Below are positions 10,562 to 19,164 of a stretch of DNA of 64,000 nucleotides, one piece after another; the first letter of the stretch is position 1; the number at the start of each line of letters is the position of its first letter. This stretch comes from JAUASW01 sp036880965 (GTDB lineage Bacteria; Pseudomonadota; Gammaproteobacteria; Burkholderiales; Burkholderiaceae_C). The stretch is from positions 310,001 through 374,000 of the forward strand of contig NZ_JBAJMV010000007.1 of NCBI RefSeq assembly GCF_036880965.1. The letters run 5' to 3'. The position numbers and the translations under genes were made by a program. The notes under the pieces were generated by a model. It had not been told where the DNA came from. It was given only the letters and a program-made list of their open reading frames with translations, and did not search any database.

Positions 10562-12796
10562 TCAGAACAGCGCCTTGAACTGCACGCCGTAGCTCCGCGG
10601 CTCGTTGATGAAGCCCGTCAGGTTGTTGAAGGCGATCGCTCCGTTGACCACGACCTTGTTCGTGATGTTGCGGCCGAAGGCGGCGACTTCATACTTGCCG
10701 TTGTCCCAGTTGTAGCCGACGCGCAGCCCGCCTTCGAGCAGCGGCTTGCCGACGAATTCGACCGATCGCATCAGGAAGAAGTTGATCTTGGAGCGATAGG
10801 CCCAGTCGGTATAGACGAAGTACTCGCTGCCGTCCGACATCGGGATGCTGTAGCGGGCGGTCACGTTGGCAATCCACTTGGGCGCGTTGGGCATCGGGTT
10901 GTTGTAGAGGCTGTAGCGGCCCTGCGAGTCCGCCGTGCCGATGGGCACGGCACCGCTGCCGGCCCGCACGTCGTACAGGCTGGCATCCTTCAGCTTCGTG
11001 TCGTTGTAGCTGGCGCCCAGGGTGAGCATCAGCTGATCGGTGGGCAGCAGGTCCAGGTTCACCTCGAAGCCCTGGCCCGTGGCCTTGCTGGCATTCAGCA
11101 GCGTGTTGGTGTTGCTGGTCGAACCCACGGCGGTCAGCTGCTGGTCCTTGACGCGGTACGAGAACGCGCTGGCCGACAGGCGGGCGCGCCGCTCCCAGAA
11201 GTCGCTCTTGACACCGAATTCCATGGACAGCACGTTCTCCGGACGGGCCTGACTTTGCGGACCGAAGGCACTGGCCGGATAAATCGAAGCGGCGCGGAAG
11301 CCGGTGGCAGCGCGGGCGTACAGATTGGTCTGCTTGTCCAGGGCATATGTGCCTGACAGGTCCCAGTTGACCTTGTTGTCATCGGTCTTTGCACTGGTGC
11401 CGGCCGTGGCGTTCACCGCGCCGGCCAGGATCGCGAGCGACTTCTTGTCCTGCGTGTAGCGCAGGCCGGCTCGCAGCTTGAAGTCGGCCGTCACGTCGTA
11501 GTTGACCGAGCCGAACACGGCATAGGCCCGGTTGGTCTGGCTCGTCAGGACGCGACCGTCGGGCAGCGGCACGAAGTAGTCGATCTGGTCCATCGTGTAG
11601 CGCTCGTCGAACAGGTACACGCCGCCCTGCCAGCGCAGCGGGCCGCGACCGTTGGACTCGAGACGGAACTCCTGGGTCAGCTGGCGGTGGTCCGTCAGCG
11701 CATCAGATGTCTCGACCGGGAAAAACACGTCGCCTTCCTTGGCATAGGGCGGCAACTGGAAGTTCGGGCCCAGGTGCACGTTGTAGCCACCGTCCACATC
11801 GGCGCGGCTGAACGGCTGGACGGTCTCGATGGCGCTGATCGAATGCAGCGTCACGTCGCCCAGATTGAGCTTGAGCTTGATGCTGCCGCCGGTGGCATGC
11901 AGGCGTTGCTCGTTCTTGCCGTCGATATACATCTTGGCGGGATCAAAGCCGTCCACCAGCTCATTCGTGCCGGGCTTGATGATGCTGGCACGGAACATGC
12001 GCGGGCTGCCATCGAGCTCGCGGTTGTGGATGTTGAACAGGACGCTGAAATCCTTGCTGGGCGCATAGAGCGCCTGGATGCGCACGGCGCGGTCGTCAAA
12101 ACCTTCGGTTTCAGGCGTGACGGCATTGGGTACCTGGTTCTTGACCCAGTTGTCGCGGTGCTGAACCTGGGCCGAAATGCGCGCCGCCCAATCGCCCCCC
12201 AGGGGCAGATTGAATGCGCCTTCGACGCTGGTGCTGCCATGCGAACCATAAGACGCGCTGAGATAGCCATCCTGCTTCTTGGAGGGCAGGACCGAGTCGA
12301 ACTTGACCACGCCGGCAGGCGTGTTGCGCCCAAACAGCGTCCCCTGCGGGCCGGCCACCACCTCGACCGCGCGCAGGTCGAAGACCGGGAAGCCCTTCAG
12401 GATGGGGTTTTCCTGCACCACGTCGTCGTAGATCAGCGAGACCGGCTGCGACGCATTCAGGCGGAAGTCGGTGTTGCCGTAGCCGCGAATGTAGAAGCGC
12501 GGGAAGGCGCGGCCATAGGACGATTCGATGTTCAGGCTGGGCACGCGGCCGGACAGGAAGCGCAGGTCCTCCCCGCCAGAGGCCAGCACTTCCAGCTTCT
12601 CGCCGCTGAGCGTCGAGACAGCATTGGGCACGTCCTTGATGTTCTCGACCCGGCGCTCGGCGGTGATCACCACGGTCTCGAGCTGGTTTTTCTCGGCCGG
12701 TTTTGCCTCCTGGGCCAGGGCGGCAGAGAGAGGCCAGGCCGTCAGGGCCAGGCCGATGGCCAAGTTCAGTGCTTGAGGCTTGCGGGGATGCTGCAT
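10562..12796 (-). CDS. TonB-dependent receptor
   Basis: Outer-membrane active transporter of 744 residues. It has a signal peptide (LNLAIGLALTAWPLSAALAQ), a TonB box-like stretch LETVVITAERR, a plug domain (about 45-160, with SLIYDDVVQ and EVVAGPQGTLFGRNTPAG) and a 22-strand barrel ending with aromatic GVQFKALF, as needed for BAM insertion. The start at 12796 has AAGGAG 5 bases upstream; the frame is open for another 2.5 kb only as an antisense shadow of neighbouring genes. It is monocistronic with its own terminator. The substrate is unknown: no siderophore, cobalamin or sugar gene is adjacent and no Fur box was seen. Confidence 0.92.
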   Translation of the reverse strand: MQHPRKPQALNLAIGLALTAWPLSAALAQEAKPAEKNQLETVVITAERRVENIKDVPNAVSTLSGEKLEVLASGGEDLRFLSGRVPSLNIESSYGRAFPRFYIRGYGNTDFRLNASQPVSLIYDDVVQENPILKGFPVFDLRAVEVVAGPQGTLFGRNTPAGVVKFDSVLPSKKQDGYLSASYGSHGSTSVEGAFNLPLGGDWAARISAQVQHRDNWVKNQVPNAVTPETEGFDDRAVRIQALYAPSKDFSVLFNIHNRELDGSPRMFRASIIKPGTNELVDGFDPAKMYIDGKNEQRLHATGGSIKLKLNLGDVTLHSISAIETVQPFSRADVDGGYNVHLGPNFQLPPYAKEGDVFFPVETSDALTDHRQLTQEFRLESNGRGPLRWQGGVYLFDERYTMDQIDYFVPLPDGRVLTSQTNRAYAVFGSVNYDVTADFKLRAGLRYTQDKKSLAILAGAVNATAGTSAKTDDNKVNWDLSGTYALDKQTNLYARAATGFRAASIYPASAFGPQSQARPENVLSMEFGVKSDFWERRARLSASAFSYRVKDQQLTAVGSTSNTNTLLNASKATGQGFEVNLDLLPTDQLMLTLGASYNDTKLKDASLYDVRAGSGAVPIGTADSQGRYSLYNNPMPNAPKWIANVTARYSIPMSDGSEYFVYTDWAYRSKINFFLMRSVEFVGKPLLEGGLRVGYNWDNGKYEVAAFGRNITNKVVVNGAIAFNNLTGFINEPRSYGVQFKALF

Positions 12797-12958
12797 GAGG
12801 TACTCCTTGGGGATACAAACGAAACCCGACGAATCTAGCGCTTGCGCTCTGGTCTCGTCACCTCGGAAGGCCGGCTGTTTCAAGCGCTGTGCCGGTCGCG
12901 CAACAGGGGCTGGACAGCGCTGCCACAATGCGCGCGCAGCAACGCTTGAGTCGCACCG

Positions 12959-13747
12959 ATGAAACTGATCACCGCCAACCTGAACGGCATCCGCTCTGCC
13001 TCGACCAAGGGCTTCTTCGACTGGGCCCCGTCCCAGCGGGCCGACGCCATTGGCGTGCAAGAGGTCAAGGCCCAGGCCGATGTGGTCGACGGCCAGTTCG
13101 ACAGCATCGGCAAGCTGCAGGGCCACTTCCATTACGCCGAGAAGAAGGGCTACTCGGGTGTGGGCCTGTACACCAGTGACGAGCCCAGCGAGCTGATCAT
13201 CGGCTTCGGCTCGCCCGAGTTCGACGCCGAAGGGCGCTGGGTCGAGAAGCGCTTCGACAAGCCCGGCCGCAAGCTCAGCCTCATCTCCTGCTACTTCCCC
13301 AGCGGCAGCAGCGGCGAGGACCGCCAGCAAGCCAAGTTCCGCTTTCTGGCCCTGATGTACCCGCACCTGATGGCCCTGAAGGCTGAGCGCGAGTTCATCC
13401 TCGTCGGCGACATCAACATCGCCCACCAGCAGGCCGACCTGAAGAACTGGCGCAGCAATCAGAAGAACTCCGGCTTCCTGCCCGAGGAGCGCGCCTGGCT
13501 GACCCAGCTGTTCGGCGAGGGGGGCCTGGTGGACGTCTATCGCCAGCTGGAGCCCGACACGACGGACGATTGCTACACCTGGTGGAGCAACCGCGGCCAG
13601 GCCTACGCGAACAACGTGGGCTGGCGGCTGGACTACCACTTCGCCACGCCCGCGCTCGCCGCCCTTGCCAAGCGCTGCGCGATCTACAAGGAGCAGAAGT
13701 TCAGCGACCATGCGCCGCTGACGATCGATTACGACTTCAAGCTCTGA
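12959..13747 (+). CDS. xthA: Exodeoxyribonuclease III
   Basis: AP endonuclease and 3'-5' exonuclease of base-excision repair. The 262 residues show the metal-binding motif I (LNGIRS), Glu in GVQEVKAQ, GDINIAHQQADLKNW and the catalytic C-terminal motif SDHAPLTIDY. Full family length, no signal peptide. It diverges from the TonB receptor (162-base gap) and is followed 18 bases later by the TPR-sulfotransferase, probably in the same transcript, though their functions look unrelated. Confidence 0.95.
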   Translation: MKLITANLNGIRSASTKGFFDWAPSQRADAIGVQEVKAQADVVDGQFDSIGKLQGHFHYAEKKGYSGVGLYTSDEPSELIIGFGSPEFDAEGRWVEKRFDKPGRKLSLISCYFPSGSSGEDRQQAKFRFLALMYPHLMALKAEREFILVGDINIAHQQADLKNWRSNQKNSGFLPEERAWLTQLFGEGGLVDVYRQLEPDTTDDCYTWWSNRGQAYANNVGWRLDYHFATPALAALAKRCAIYKEQKFSDHAPLTIDYDFKL

Positions 13748-13765
13748 ACAGCAAAAAAGAACTGA

Positions 13766-15244
13766 ATGGCAACCTCCCCCTGGACGCCCCTGCTGGAAGA
13801 GCTCAAGCGCGCGCTCGCGGCTCATGATCGCGCTTCGACCAACGCTGCCGTACAGAAGCTGCTGGACCAGCGCGCGCCGCTCGGCCAGCAGTGGCGCTCG
13901 GTCTGCGAGCTGATGCGCATCAGCGGCGAGTACACGCTGGCCCATCGCGCCATGGACAGCTTTATCGCAGCCGTCGGCAGCTCGCCGCAGGCGCTCTATT
14001 CCAAGGTGGTGCTGTTGACCCAGACCGGGCGCATGCGCGAGGCCTACGACTGCATCGCCAAGCTTCCGGCCGACGTGCCCGACCGCGCAGGCCATGCCTA
14101 TGTGCTGGGCAATGTCGCAATGACCTTGGGCCGCGTCGAAGAGGCGCGAGAACGGCTCGAGACTGCCGTCAAGTACCGCCCGGGTTGGGGCCCCGCATGG
14201 CTGACGCTGGTTTCCGCGGTCAACCTTGCCAATGATCCGCTGGGCGAGCAGTTGCTGGCCGACGGACCAGCGGCTGAGAAGCAGGGTCCGGCCGACCTGG
14301 CCCGCTATTTCTATGCCTTGGGCAAGCTGCATGTCGACCGCAAGGACCCGGACGCGGCCTTCGCCGCCTACGACCGCGGTGCCAAGCTCCTGAAACAGGA
14401 GACGCCCTACAGCCGCACCGGCAACAAGAACATTGCCACGTCGGCAATGAGCGGCTATCCCGACGGCATGATCGAAAGGTTCAATGCCCGGAAGCAGCGC
14501 AACACCAGCCGACCGATCTTCGTCACCGGCCTGCCGCGCTCGGGCACAACGCTGATCGAGCACATCCTGGCCAGCCACAGCGAGGTGGCCGACGGCGCCG
14601 AGCTGAACATCGTTCAGCATCTGGCGGTACAGGCGGGCGGCGTTTCCGGTGAAGCGCTGGAGAGCTACTTTGCCAAGGGTGGCTCGCCCGATGCACTGGC
14701 CCAGCTCTATCTGCATCTGCTGGAGGAACGCTTTGGCCCGAACGGACGCATCGTCGACAAGACCATCGACGCCGGCCGATTCTTCGGCCTGGTAGCCACG
14801 GCGCTGCCGGATGCGCCGCTGATCTGGATGCGCCGCGACCCGCTGGACAGCGCCTGGTCCTGCCTGCGCACCTTCTTCATCCATGGCGTCGGCTGGAGCT
14901 ACGACCTGGCCGACATCGCCCACCATTTCCAGATCGAGGATGCCTTGCTGGCCTTCTGGAAGGCCCGCCTGGGCGAGCGCCTGCTGGTGGTGCCCTATGC
15001 AGAGTTCGTCGAAGCGCCGGAAACCTGGACCCGGACCTTGCTTGCACATTGCGGGCTGGAGGAAGAGTCGGCCGTACACCGCTCGCACACGACGGATCGG
15101 GTGGTGCTGACAGCCAGCGCCTTGCAGGTGCGCAAGCCCATCAACCGTGATGGCCTGAACGTCGCGGCGCCCTATAGAAGGCACCTGCAACCCTTTGTCG
15201 ATCTCTACTATGGCGAGGGTCAGGTCGTGCCTGGCACCCGCTAG
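13766..15244 (+). CDS. TPR-containing sulfotransferase family protein
   Basis: A 492-residue two-domain protein. The N-terminal half (about 1-230) is helical with degenerate tetratricopeptide repeats. The C-terminal half has the sulfotransferase PAPS 5'-phosphosulfate loop ITGLPRSGTT-like motif (FVTGLPRSGTTLIEHILASH, residues ~252-271), then WMRRDPLDSAWSCLRTFF, which fits the 3'-phosphate binding element. Members of this family transfer sulfate from PAPS, but the acceptor is unknown; in eukaryotes the relatives are tyrosylprotein sulfotransferases. No signal peptide, so probably cytoplasmic. Follows xthA by 18 bases. Confidence 0.87.
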   Translation: MATSPWTPLLEELKRALAAHDRASTNAAVQKLLDQRAPLGQQWRSVCELMRISGEYTLAHRAMDSFIAAVGSSPQALYSKVVLLTQTGRMREAYDCIAKLPADVPDRAGHAYVLGNVAMTLGRVEEARERLETAVKYRPGWGPAWLTLVSAVNLANDPLGEQLLADGPAAEKQGPADLARYFYALGKLHVDRKDPDAAFAAYDRGAKLLKQETPYSRTGNKNIATSAMSGYPDGMIERFNARKQRNTSRPIFVTGLPRSGTTLIEHILASHSEVADGAELNIVQHLAVQAGGVSGEALESYFAKGGSPDALAQLYLHLLEERFGPNGRIVDKTIDAGRFFGLVATALPDAPLIWMRRDPLDSAWSCLRTFFIHGVGWSYDLADIAHHFQIEDALLAFWKARLGERLLVVPYAEFVEAPETWTRTLLAHCGLEEESAVHRSHTTDRVVLTASALQVRKPINRDGLNVAAPYRRHLQPFVDLYYGEGQVVPGTR

Positions 15245-15358
15245 AAAGCGGTAAATCCCTATCCTGGTTTTCCTGCCCCGCGAACACGGGGGAGCATGCG
15301 CACCGCACAAATGTGCGCGCTGCTAATCTGTCCTCCTGCCCAAACCAGGATGAACGTC

Positions 15359-16513
15359 ATGCGTCTGAAAGCCATCAAATCCGCCCTCGCCACCGCTGCG
15401 GCGCTCACCGCCACCTGCGCCAGCGCCACCACGATCAACTTGGTCGACCTGGGCGGCGTGACCGGCTCGGTCGCCGAGAAGGACTTCAAGCTCGCGGCCC
15501 AGTTCTGGGGCAACATGTTCACCAACTCCGCGACGATCAACCTGGGCGTGAAGTTCGGTACGTTGGGTGCCGGCATCATCGGTTCGACCGGCAGCACCCG
15601 CCAGGACCTCAGCGTTGCCACCTGGGAGTCGCTGGTCAACGCGACCAAGAGCAGCTCCTACATCGACCAGAATGCCATCCTGCCGACCCTCACGACCGGC
15701 GGTGTCAGCGGCATCACCCAGGGCACGGTCAGTGCAGCCAACCAGAACAACAGCGCCTTGACCTCGCAGTTGCTGGACGGCACCCAAACAGCTTCGCGGG
15801 TGCTGTATGCCAACACCTCGCTGATCAAGGCGCTCGGCGGTTCGGTGGCGGACCCAACCGCCCTTGACGGTTCGGTGACCTTCAGCAGCGCCTTCGCCTT
15901 CGACTACGACCCGTATGACGGCATCACCGCCGGCACCATGGACTTCCTGGGCGTGGCGATCCATGAAATCGGCCATGCACTCGGCTTTGTTTCCGGTGTC
16001 GACCTCTTTGACGTCTACAGCTATGGAGCTGGCCCTGGCCGCGGCTTGCTGGGCTACGACCTGAACGACACGTCGATCTTCAGCGCGTTGGACATGTTCC
16101 GCTACAGCGCTCCCGGCACGCTGGACTTCCACACCGGCGGCACCAAGTACTTCTCGATCGACGGCGGCGCCACAGCCCTGTTCGGCAACACCATGTCCAC
16201 CGGCCGGTACAACGGCGACGGCAAGCAAGCTTCGCACTTCAAGGACACGGTCGGCTGCACCGGCCAGCTGGGCATCATGGACCCGACCTTCTGCTACGGC
16301 CAGATGGGCGAAGTGACGGGCCTGGATATGGCAGCCTTCGACGCCATGGGCTGGAACCTCAGCGTCAACGCGATGACCATGGGCACCCTGAGAACCGCCG
16401 ACATCTACGTGCCCGAACCCGCCACCTACGCACTGATGTTCGCGGCCCTTGGCATGATGGGCGCCGTCACCCGCAAGCGCAAATCAGCGCAGGGCAGCAG
16501 CGACAAGGCCTGA
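15359..16513 (+). CDS. PEP-CTERM sorted zinc metalloprotease (NF038122-like)
   Basis: Exported protein of about 384 residues with a Sec signal (IKSALATAAALTATCASA), a metzincin-like zinc motif HEIGHALGFVSGVD (residues 202-215, two His ligands plus catalytic Glu) and a C-terminal PEP-CTERM sorting signal: VPEPATYALM (from residue 351), a hydrophobic helix and the basic tail TRKRK. PEP-CTERM proteins are processed by exosortase in exopolysaccharide-making species. The ATG at 15359 is preferred because AGGA lies about 8 bases upstream; ATGs at 15350 and 15296 are in frame. A strong terminator follows. No exosortase gene lies in the window. Confidence 0.88.
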   Translation: MRLKAIKSALATAAALTATCASATTINLVDLGGVTGSVAEKDFKLAAQFWGNMFTNSATINLGVKFGTLGAGIIGSTGSTRQDLSVATWESLVNATKSSSYIDQNAILPTLTTGGVSGITQGTVSAANQNNSALTSQLLDGTQTASRVLYANTSLIKALGGSVADPTALDGSVTFSSAFAFDYDPYDGITAGTMDFLGVAIHEIGHALGFVSGVDLFDVYSYGAGPGRGLLGYDLNDTSIFSALDMFRYSAPGTLDFHTGGTKYFSIDGGATALFGNTMSTGRYNGDGKQASHFKDTVGCTGQLGIMDPTFCYGQMGEVTGLDMAAFDAMGWNLSVNAMTMGTLRTADIYVPEPATYALMFAALGMMGAVTRKRKSAQGSSDKA

Positions 16514-16560
16514 GGCCTGCCGCGCCGGCACCGCTCGGCGCAGCTCTGCTGACAGCCTCG

Positions 16561-16586
16561 AAAGGCCCGCATCGCGCGGGCCTTTT
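16561..16586 (+). terminator. Rho-independent terminator after metalloprotease
   Basis: AAGGCCCGC - loop - GCGGGCCTT followed by TT, 48 bases after the stop codon. A 9-bp stem with a short U run; also sits in the gap before the convergent HD-domain gene. Confidence 0.85.
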
Positions 16587-16663
16587 CCATTGTGGCTTGG
16601 CCTGGCTTCGGCTCCGGCAGCAGCCGCCTGGAAGTGCCGCGCCCGCTGCGTTGACCGCCGGCT

Positions 16664-17788
16664 TCAGCCCGCGCCAATGAGGCTGGCGATCTTCTCGTCG
16701 GTCAGCCGCATCGGCAGTGCCTGCAGCGGCAGGAGCGCGGCCACCGCATAGGCATCGCGGGCGCAGTCGCGCAGGAGCGGGCTCATGCGCGGCTCGCCCA
16801 TCGCATCGGTCAGCGTGGCCACCTGGGGGCAATGTGCCTTGTCGCCATTGCGCACCACGAGGCCGATCTCGCCCGACGCCAGGCGCACGATGCTGCCGGG
16901 CGGAAAGATGCCGAATGACTTGATCAAGGCTGCCGCCAAGGGGCTGGCAGCAGCCATCTGGTGCAGCTCGCGGCCGGCCTGCATGGCACTCATGGCCGGC
17001 CGGTTGGCACGGCTGCTCAGGCGAGCGGTGTAGATATCGGCATAGCGCAAGAGCTCGGCCAGCGGTTCGACCTCCCTGAGCTTGTGCGGATAGCCCGAAC
17101 CATCGGGCAGCTCATGGTGCTGCCGGATGGCGACCAGCCAATCCTGGTCATCGATGCCGGCCTCGGCCAGCATCTCGGCACTGCGCAGCGGATGCTCGTT
17201 GATCGCCTCGCGCTGCATTGCGGTCAGCGGCGAGACCTGCGTGGCCAGCTTGGCCTGCAGGTCGAGCATGCCGACGTTCATCGTCAGGGCGGCCTGGAAG
17301 GCGCGGCGCTGCTCGGTCGGGCTCCAGCCCAGCAGCCGCGCTGCGGCATGGCAGGCGGTGGCCGCCTGGATGGAGTGGCGCACGCCGTAGTGGCCTTCGC
17401 TCTGGCGCACGATCTGCGACAAGGCCACCTCGGGCGAAGCGTCGATCAGTGAAAGCAGGAGGTCGGTGCTGCCATGGACCGCAGCCGCCATCTGCGCAGG
17501 TGCGGCGCCCAGGGCCAGGCGCACATCATGGCCGACCCGCTCCCACTCGGCAGGCAAGCGGGCCAGGCGCTGTTCGGGGTCCAGACGGCGGGTTGGCTGG
17601 ATGGCTGCGGCGAGCTCCTCCACCTCGACCACGGCGCCTCTCTTGAGCAGGGCCTCGAGCTGTTCATCGTCGGCGATGACCTGGCCACGGGCCAGCAGCA
17701 GCAAGCGGCCGGCATCGCGCACGCTGAATGCCAGCGGCTGACCGAGCACGATGCGTTCCCTGACGGAGATGAGTGAGCAGACGCGCAT
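16664..17788 (-). CDS. HD-GYP-like protein with degenerate catalytic dyad
   Basis: About 374 residues. The N-terminal ~100 residues (VRERIVLGQPLAFSVRDAGR, ARGQVIADDEQLEALL) match the N-terminal module found before many HD-GYP domains. The centre carries RHSIQAAT, HPLRSAEML and QHHELPDGSGYP, clear HD-GYP signatures. The metal-binding HDIGK motif of active c-di-GMP phosphodiesterases is replaced by NVGML, so both the HD pair and the Lys are lost. I infer a c-di-GMP binding or signalling role rather than hydrolysis. The ATG at 17788 starts the conserved MRVCSLISVRER sequence; ATGs at 17851 and 17881 are in frame. Confidence 0.8.
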   Translation of the reverse strand: MRVCSLISVRERIVLGQPLAFSVRDAGRLLLLARGQVIADDEQLEALLKRGAVVEVEELAAAIQPTRRLDPEQRLARLPAEWERVGHDVRLALGAAPAQMAAAVHGSTDLLLSLIDASPEVALSQIVRQSEGHYGVRHSIQAATACHAAARLLGWSPTEQRRAFQAALTMNVGMLDLQAKLATQVSPLTAMQREAINEHPLRSAEMLAEAGIDDQDWLVAIRQHHELPDGSGYPHKLREVEPLAELLRYADIYTARLSSRANRPAMSAMQAGRELHQMAAASPLAAALIKSFGIFPPGSIVRLASGEIGLVVRNGDKAHCPQVATLTDAMGEPRMSPLLRDCARDAYAVAALLPLQALPMRLTDEKIASLIGAG

Positions 17789-17909
17789 TGACAGCGTTAA
17801 TGCGGCACGGCTGCCGGCAGATTGCGACCGGGCGGACTCTAACCGCAGCATTCGCGCGCCACTCGGCAATGAGCGCCGCATCCCTCTTTTGGCGGGCGCT
17901 ATGCGCGCA

Positions 17910-18590
17910 CTATTTCGCGGGCGAAGGCTTGCGGCGGGGCGCGGGGCGCAGCGCCTGGAGCTGCAACTCCAGCATGCCGGCCAGTGTCGCCCTCAGGCTG
18001 GCTGCCCGTTCGCTGGCCGGCAGCAGGTCGTCGAACTGCCCGGCCAGCGCCAGATGGGCAAAGCCATGCACGACCGACCAAACCATCAGCAAGGCCTGGA
18101 ACTGCTGCGGCGACAGGTTGGCGCCCGCGGGCAGGCCATACAGACGACGCATGCCATCCTCCAGCACGCCGAAGGCTGCCCGGCCGCTGCGCTCCAGGGC
18201 TTCGTCCTTGTAGCCTTCGCAGCGGAACATCAGCCCGAAGCGGCCGGGATGCTGGAGCGCGAAATCCACATAGCCCAGGCCCTGCTCGCGCAGCTGCGCC
18301 ACCGGGTCCGGGCCACCGCGCTGGTCGCCCGCCTTCAGTGCCGCGCTCAGGCCATCGAAGGCCAGGGTCGCCACGGCGACCAGCAGCCCCTGTGCATCGC
18401 CGAAATGATGGGCCGGCGCCGCCGGCGACACGCCCGAGCGGCGCGCCACCTCGCGCAGCGAGAAGCCCTCGAGCCCACGCTCGGCCAGCACGGTCTCGGC
18501 GGCGGCGATCAGCGCCTCGCGCAAGGCACCGTGGTGATAGGCGTCGCGCGGCGCCTGCGTGGCCTGGCGAGAGGGTTCGGGCTTGCTCAT
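17910..18590 (-). CDS. TetR/AcrR family transcriptional regulator
   Basis: A 226-residue one-component regulator. The N-terminal helix-turn-helix (residues ~22-65) reads FSLREVARRSGVSPAAPAHHF, a typical TetR recognition helix region, and the rest is an all-helical ligand-binding domain of the type with the WHG-like C-terminus. It diverges from the ABA4-like gene at 18694. Inverted repeats in the shared gap (18623-18663) are probable operators, so it most likely represses itself and the two membrane-protein genes. Ligand unknown. Confidence 0.9.
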   Translation of the reverse strand: MSKPEPSRQATQAPRDAYHHGALREALIAAAETVLAERGLEGFSLREVARRSGVSPAAPAHHFGDAQGLLVAVATLAFDGLSAALKAGDQRGGPDPVAQLREQGLGYVDFALQHPGRFGLMFRCEGYKDEALERSGRAAFGVLEDGMRRLYGLPAGANLSPQQFQALLMVWSVVHGFAHLALAGQFDDLLPASERAASLRATLAGMLELQLQALRPAPRRKPSPAK

Positions 18591-18622
18591 GGAAGGGCAC
18601 TCGACTTTTGAAACTTGACAGC

Positions 18623-18663
18623 GTTCAGATCATAGGCGAAGATCTATCTGAACATTGTTTAGA
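18623..18663. promoter_or_regulatory. Putative TetR operators between divergent genes
   Basis: A near-perfect palindrome TCTGAAC-ATT-GTTTAGA lies at 18647-18663. Its left half is also repeated in opposite orientation as GTTCAGA (18623-18629), giving GTTCAGAT/ATCTGAAC arms 15 bases apart. A TTGACA at 18615-18620 reads towards the ABA4-like gene, and TATGAT on the minus strand (18634-18629) is a -10 candidate for the TetR gene. The layout fits one repressor controlling both directions. Confidence 0.55.
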
Positions 18664-18693
18664 TCTCGATCCACAACACCCGAGGAACTCGGC

Positions 18694-19152
18694 ATGCCCC
18701 CACTTCCGATCACTCCCGACGCGCTGTTCTCCGCCGGCAGCGCCCTGGCCATGTCCGGCTGGCTGGCCCTGGCGCTGTCGCCCGCGGGCAGGCCTTGGGC
18801 ACCGGCCGTGCGCCGCTATGCCGGGCGCGTCGTGCCGCTGCTGCTGGCGGTGGCCTATGTAGCGCTGTTCGCCAGCAATGGCATGGGCGACGGCGGCTAC
18901 GACTCGATGGCTGCCGTGCAGCGCCTGCTGGCCCAGCCCGCCTTGCTGGTGGCCGGTTGGCTGCATTACCTGGCTTTCGACCTGTTTGTCGGCAGCTGGA
19001 TCGCCGAGCATGCGGGCGCCTTGGGCCTGCCGCACTGGCTGGTGCTGCCCTTGCTGGCGCTGACCTTCCTGTTCGGCCCGGCCGGGCTGCTGGCATTCGC
19101 CCTGTTGCGCAAGTTCTGGCGTCAGCGCCCGGCACAGGCGATGGCTCTTTGA
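18694..19152 (+). CDS. ABA4-like (DUF4281) membrane protein
   Basis: A 152-residue integral membrane protein with four predicted helices, containing LFSAGSALAMSGWLALAL, VVPLLLAVAYVALF, LHYLAFDLFVGSWIAEH and LLALTFLFGPAGLLAF. The HYLAFDLFVGSWI and FGPAGLL motifs are characteristic of the ABA4-like/DUF4281 family, whose plant founder acts in neoxanthin synthesis; the bacterial role is unknown. The ATG at 18694 follows GAGGA by a suitable distance. It is read away from a TetR gene and is 12 bases before a second membrane-protein gene, so the pair is probably one TetR-controlled operon. Confidence 0.82.
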   Translation: MPPLPITPDALFSAGSALAMSGWLALALSPAGRPWAPAVRRYAGRVVPLLLAVAYVALFASNGMGDGGYDSMAAVQRLLAQPALLVAGWLHYLAFDLFVGSWIAEHAGALGLPHWLVLPLLALTFLFGPAGLLAFALLRKFWRQRPAQAMAL

Positions 19153-19164
19153 GGAACAAGGCAC

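Noticed and set aside
10562..15310. One very long minus-strand open frame of 1582 codons
   Set aside because: Only the part 10562-12796 has TonB receptor homology and a signal peptide. The rest is the antisense shadow of xthA and the sulfotransferase gene, caused by high GC.
15263..15349. CCTGGTTT/AAACCAGG inverted repeat and CCCCG/CGGGG hairpin before the metalloprotease gene
   Set aside because: Short arms far apart without a U tract or a promoter context; not distinguishable from chance.
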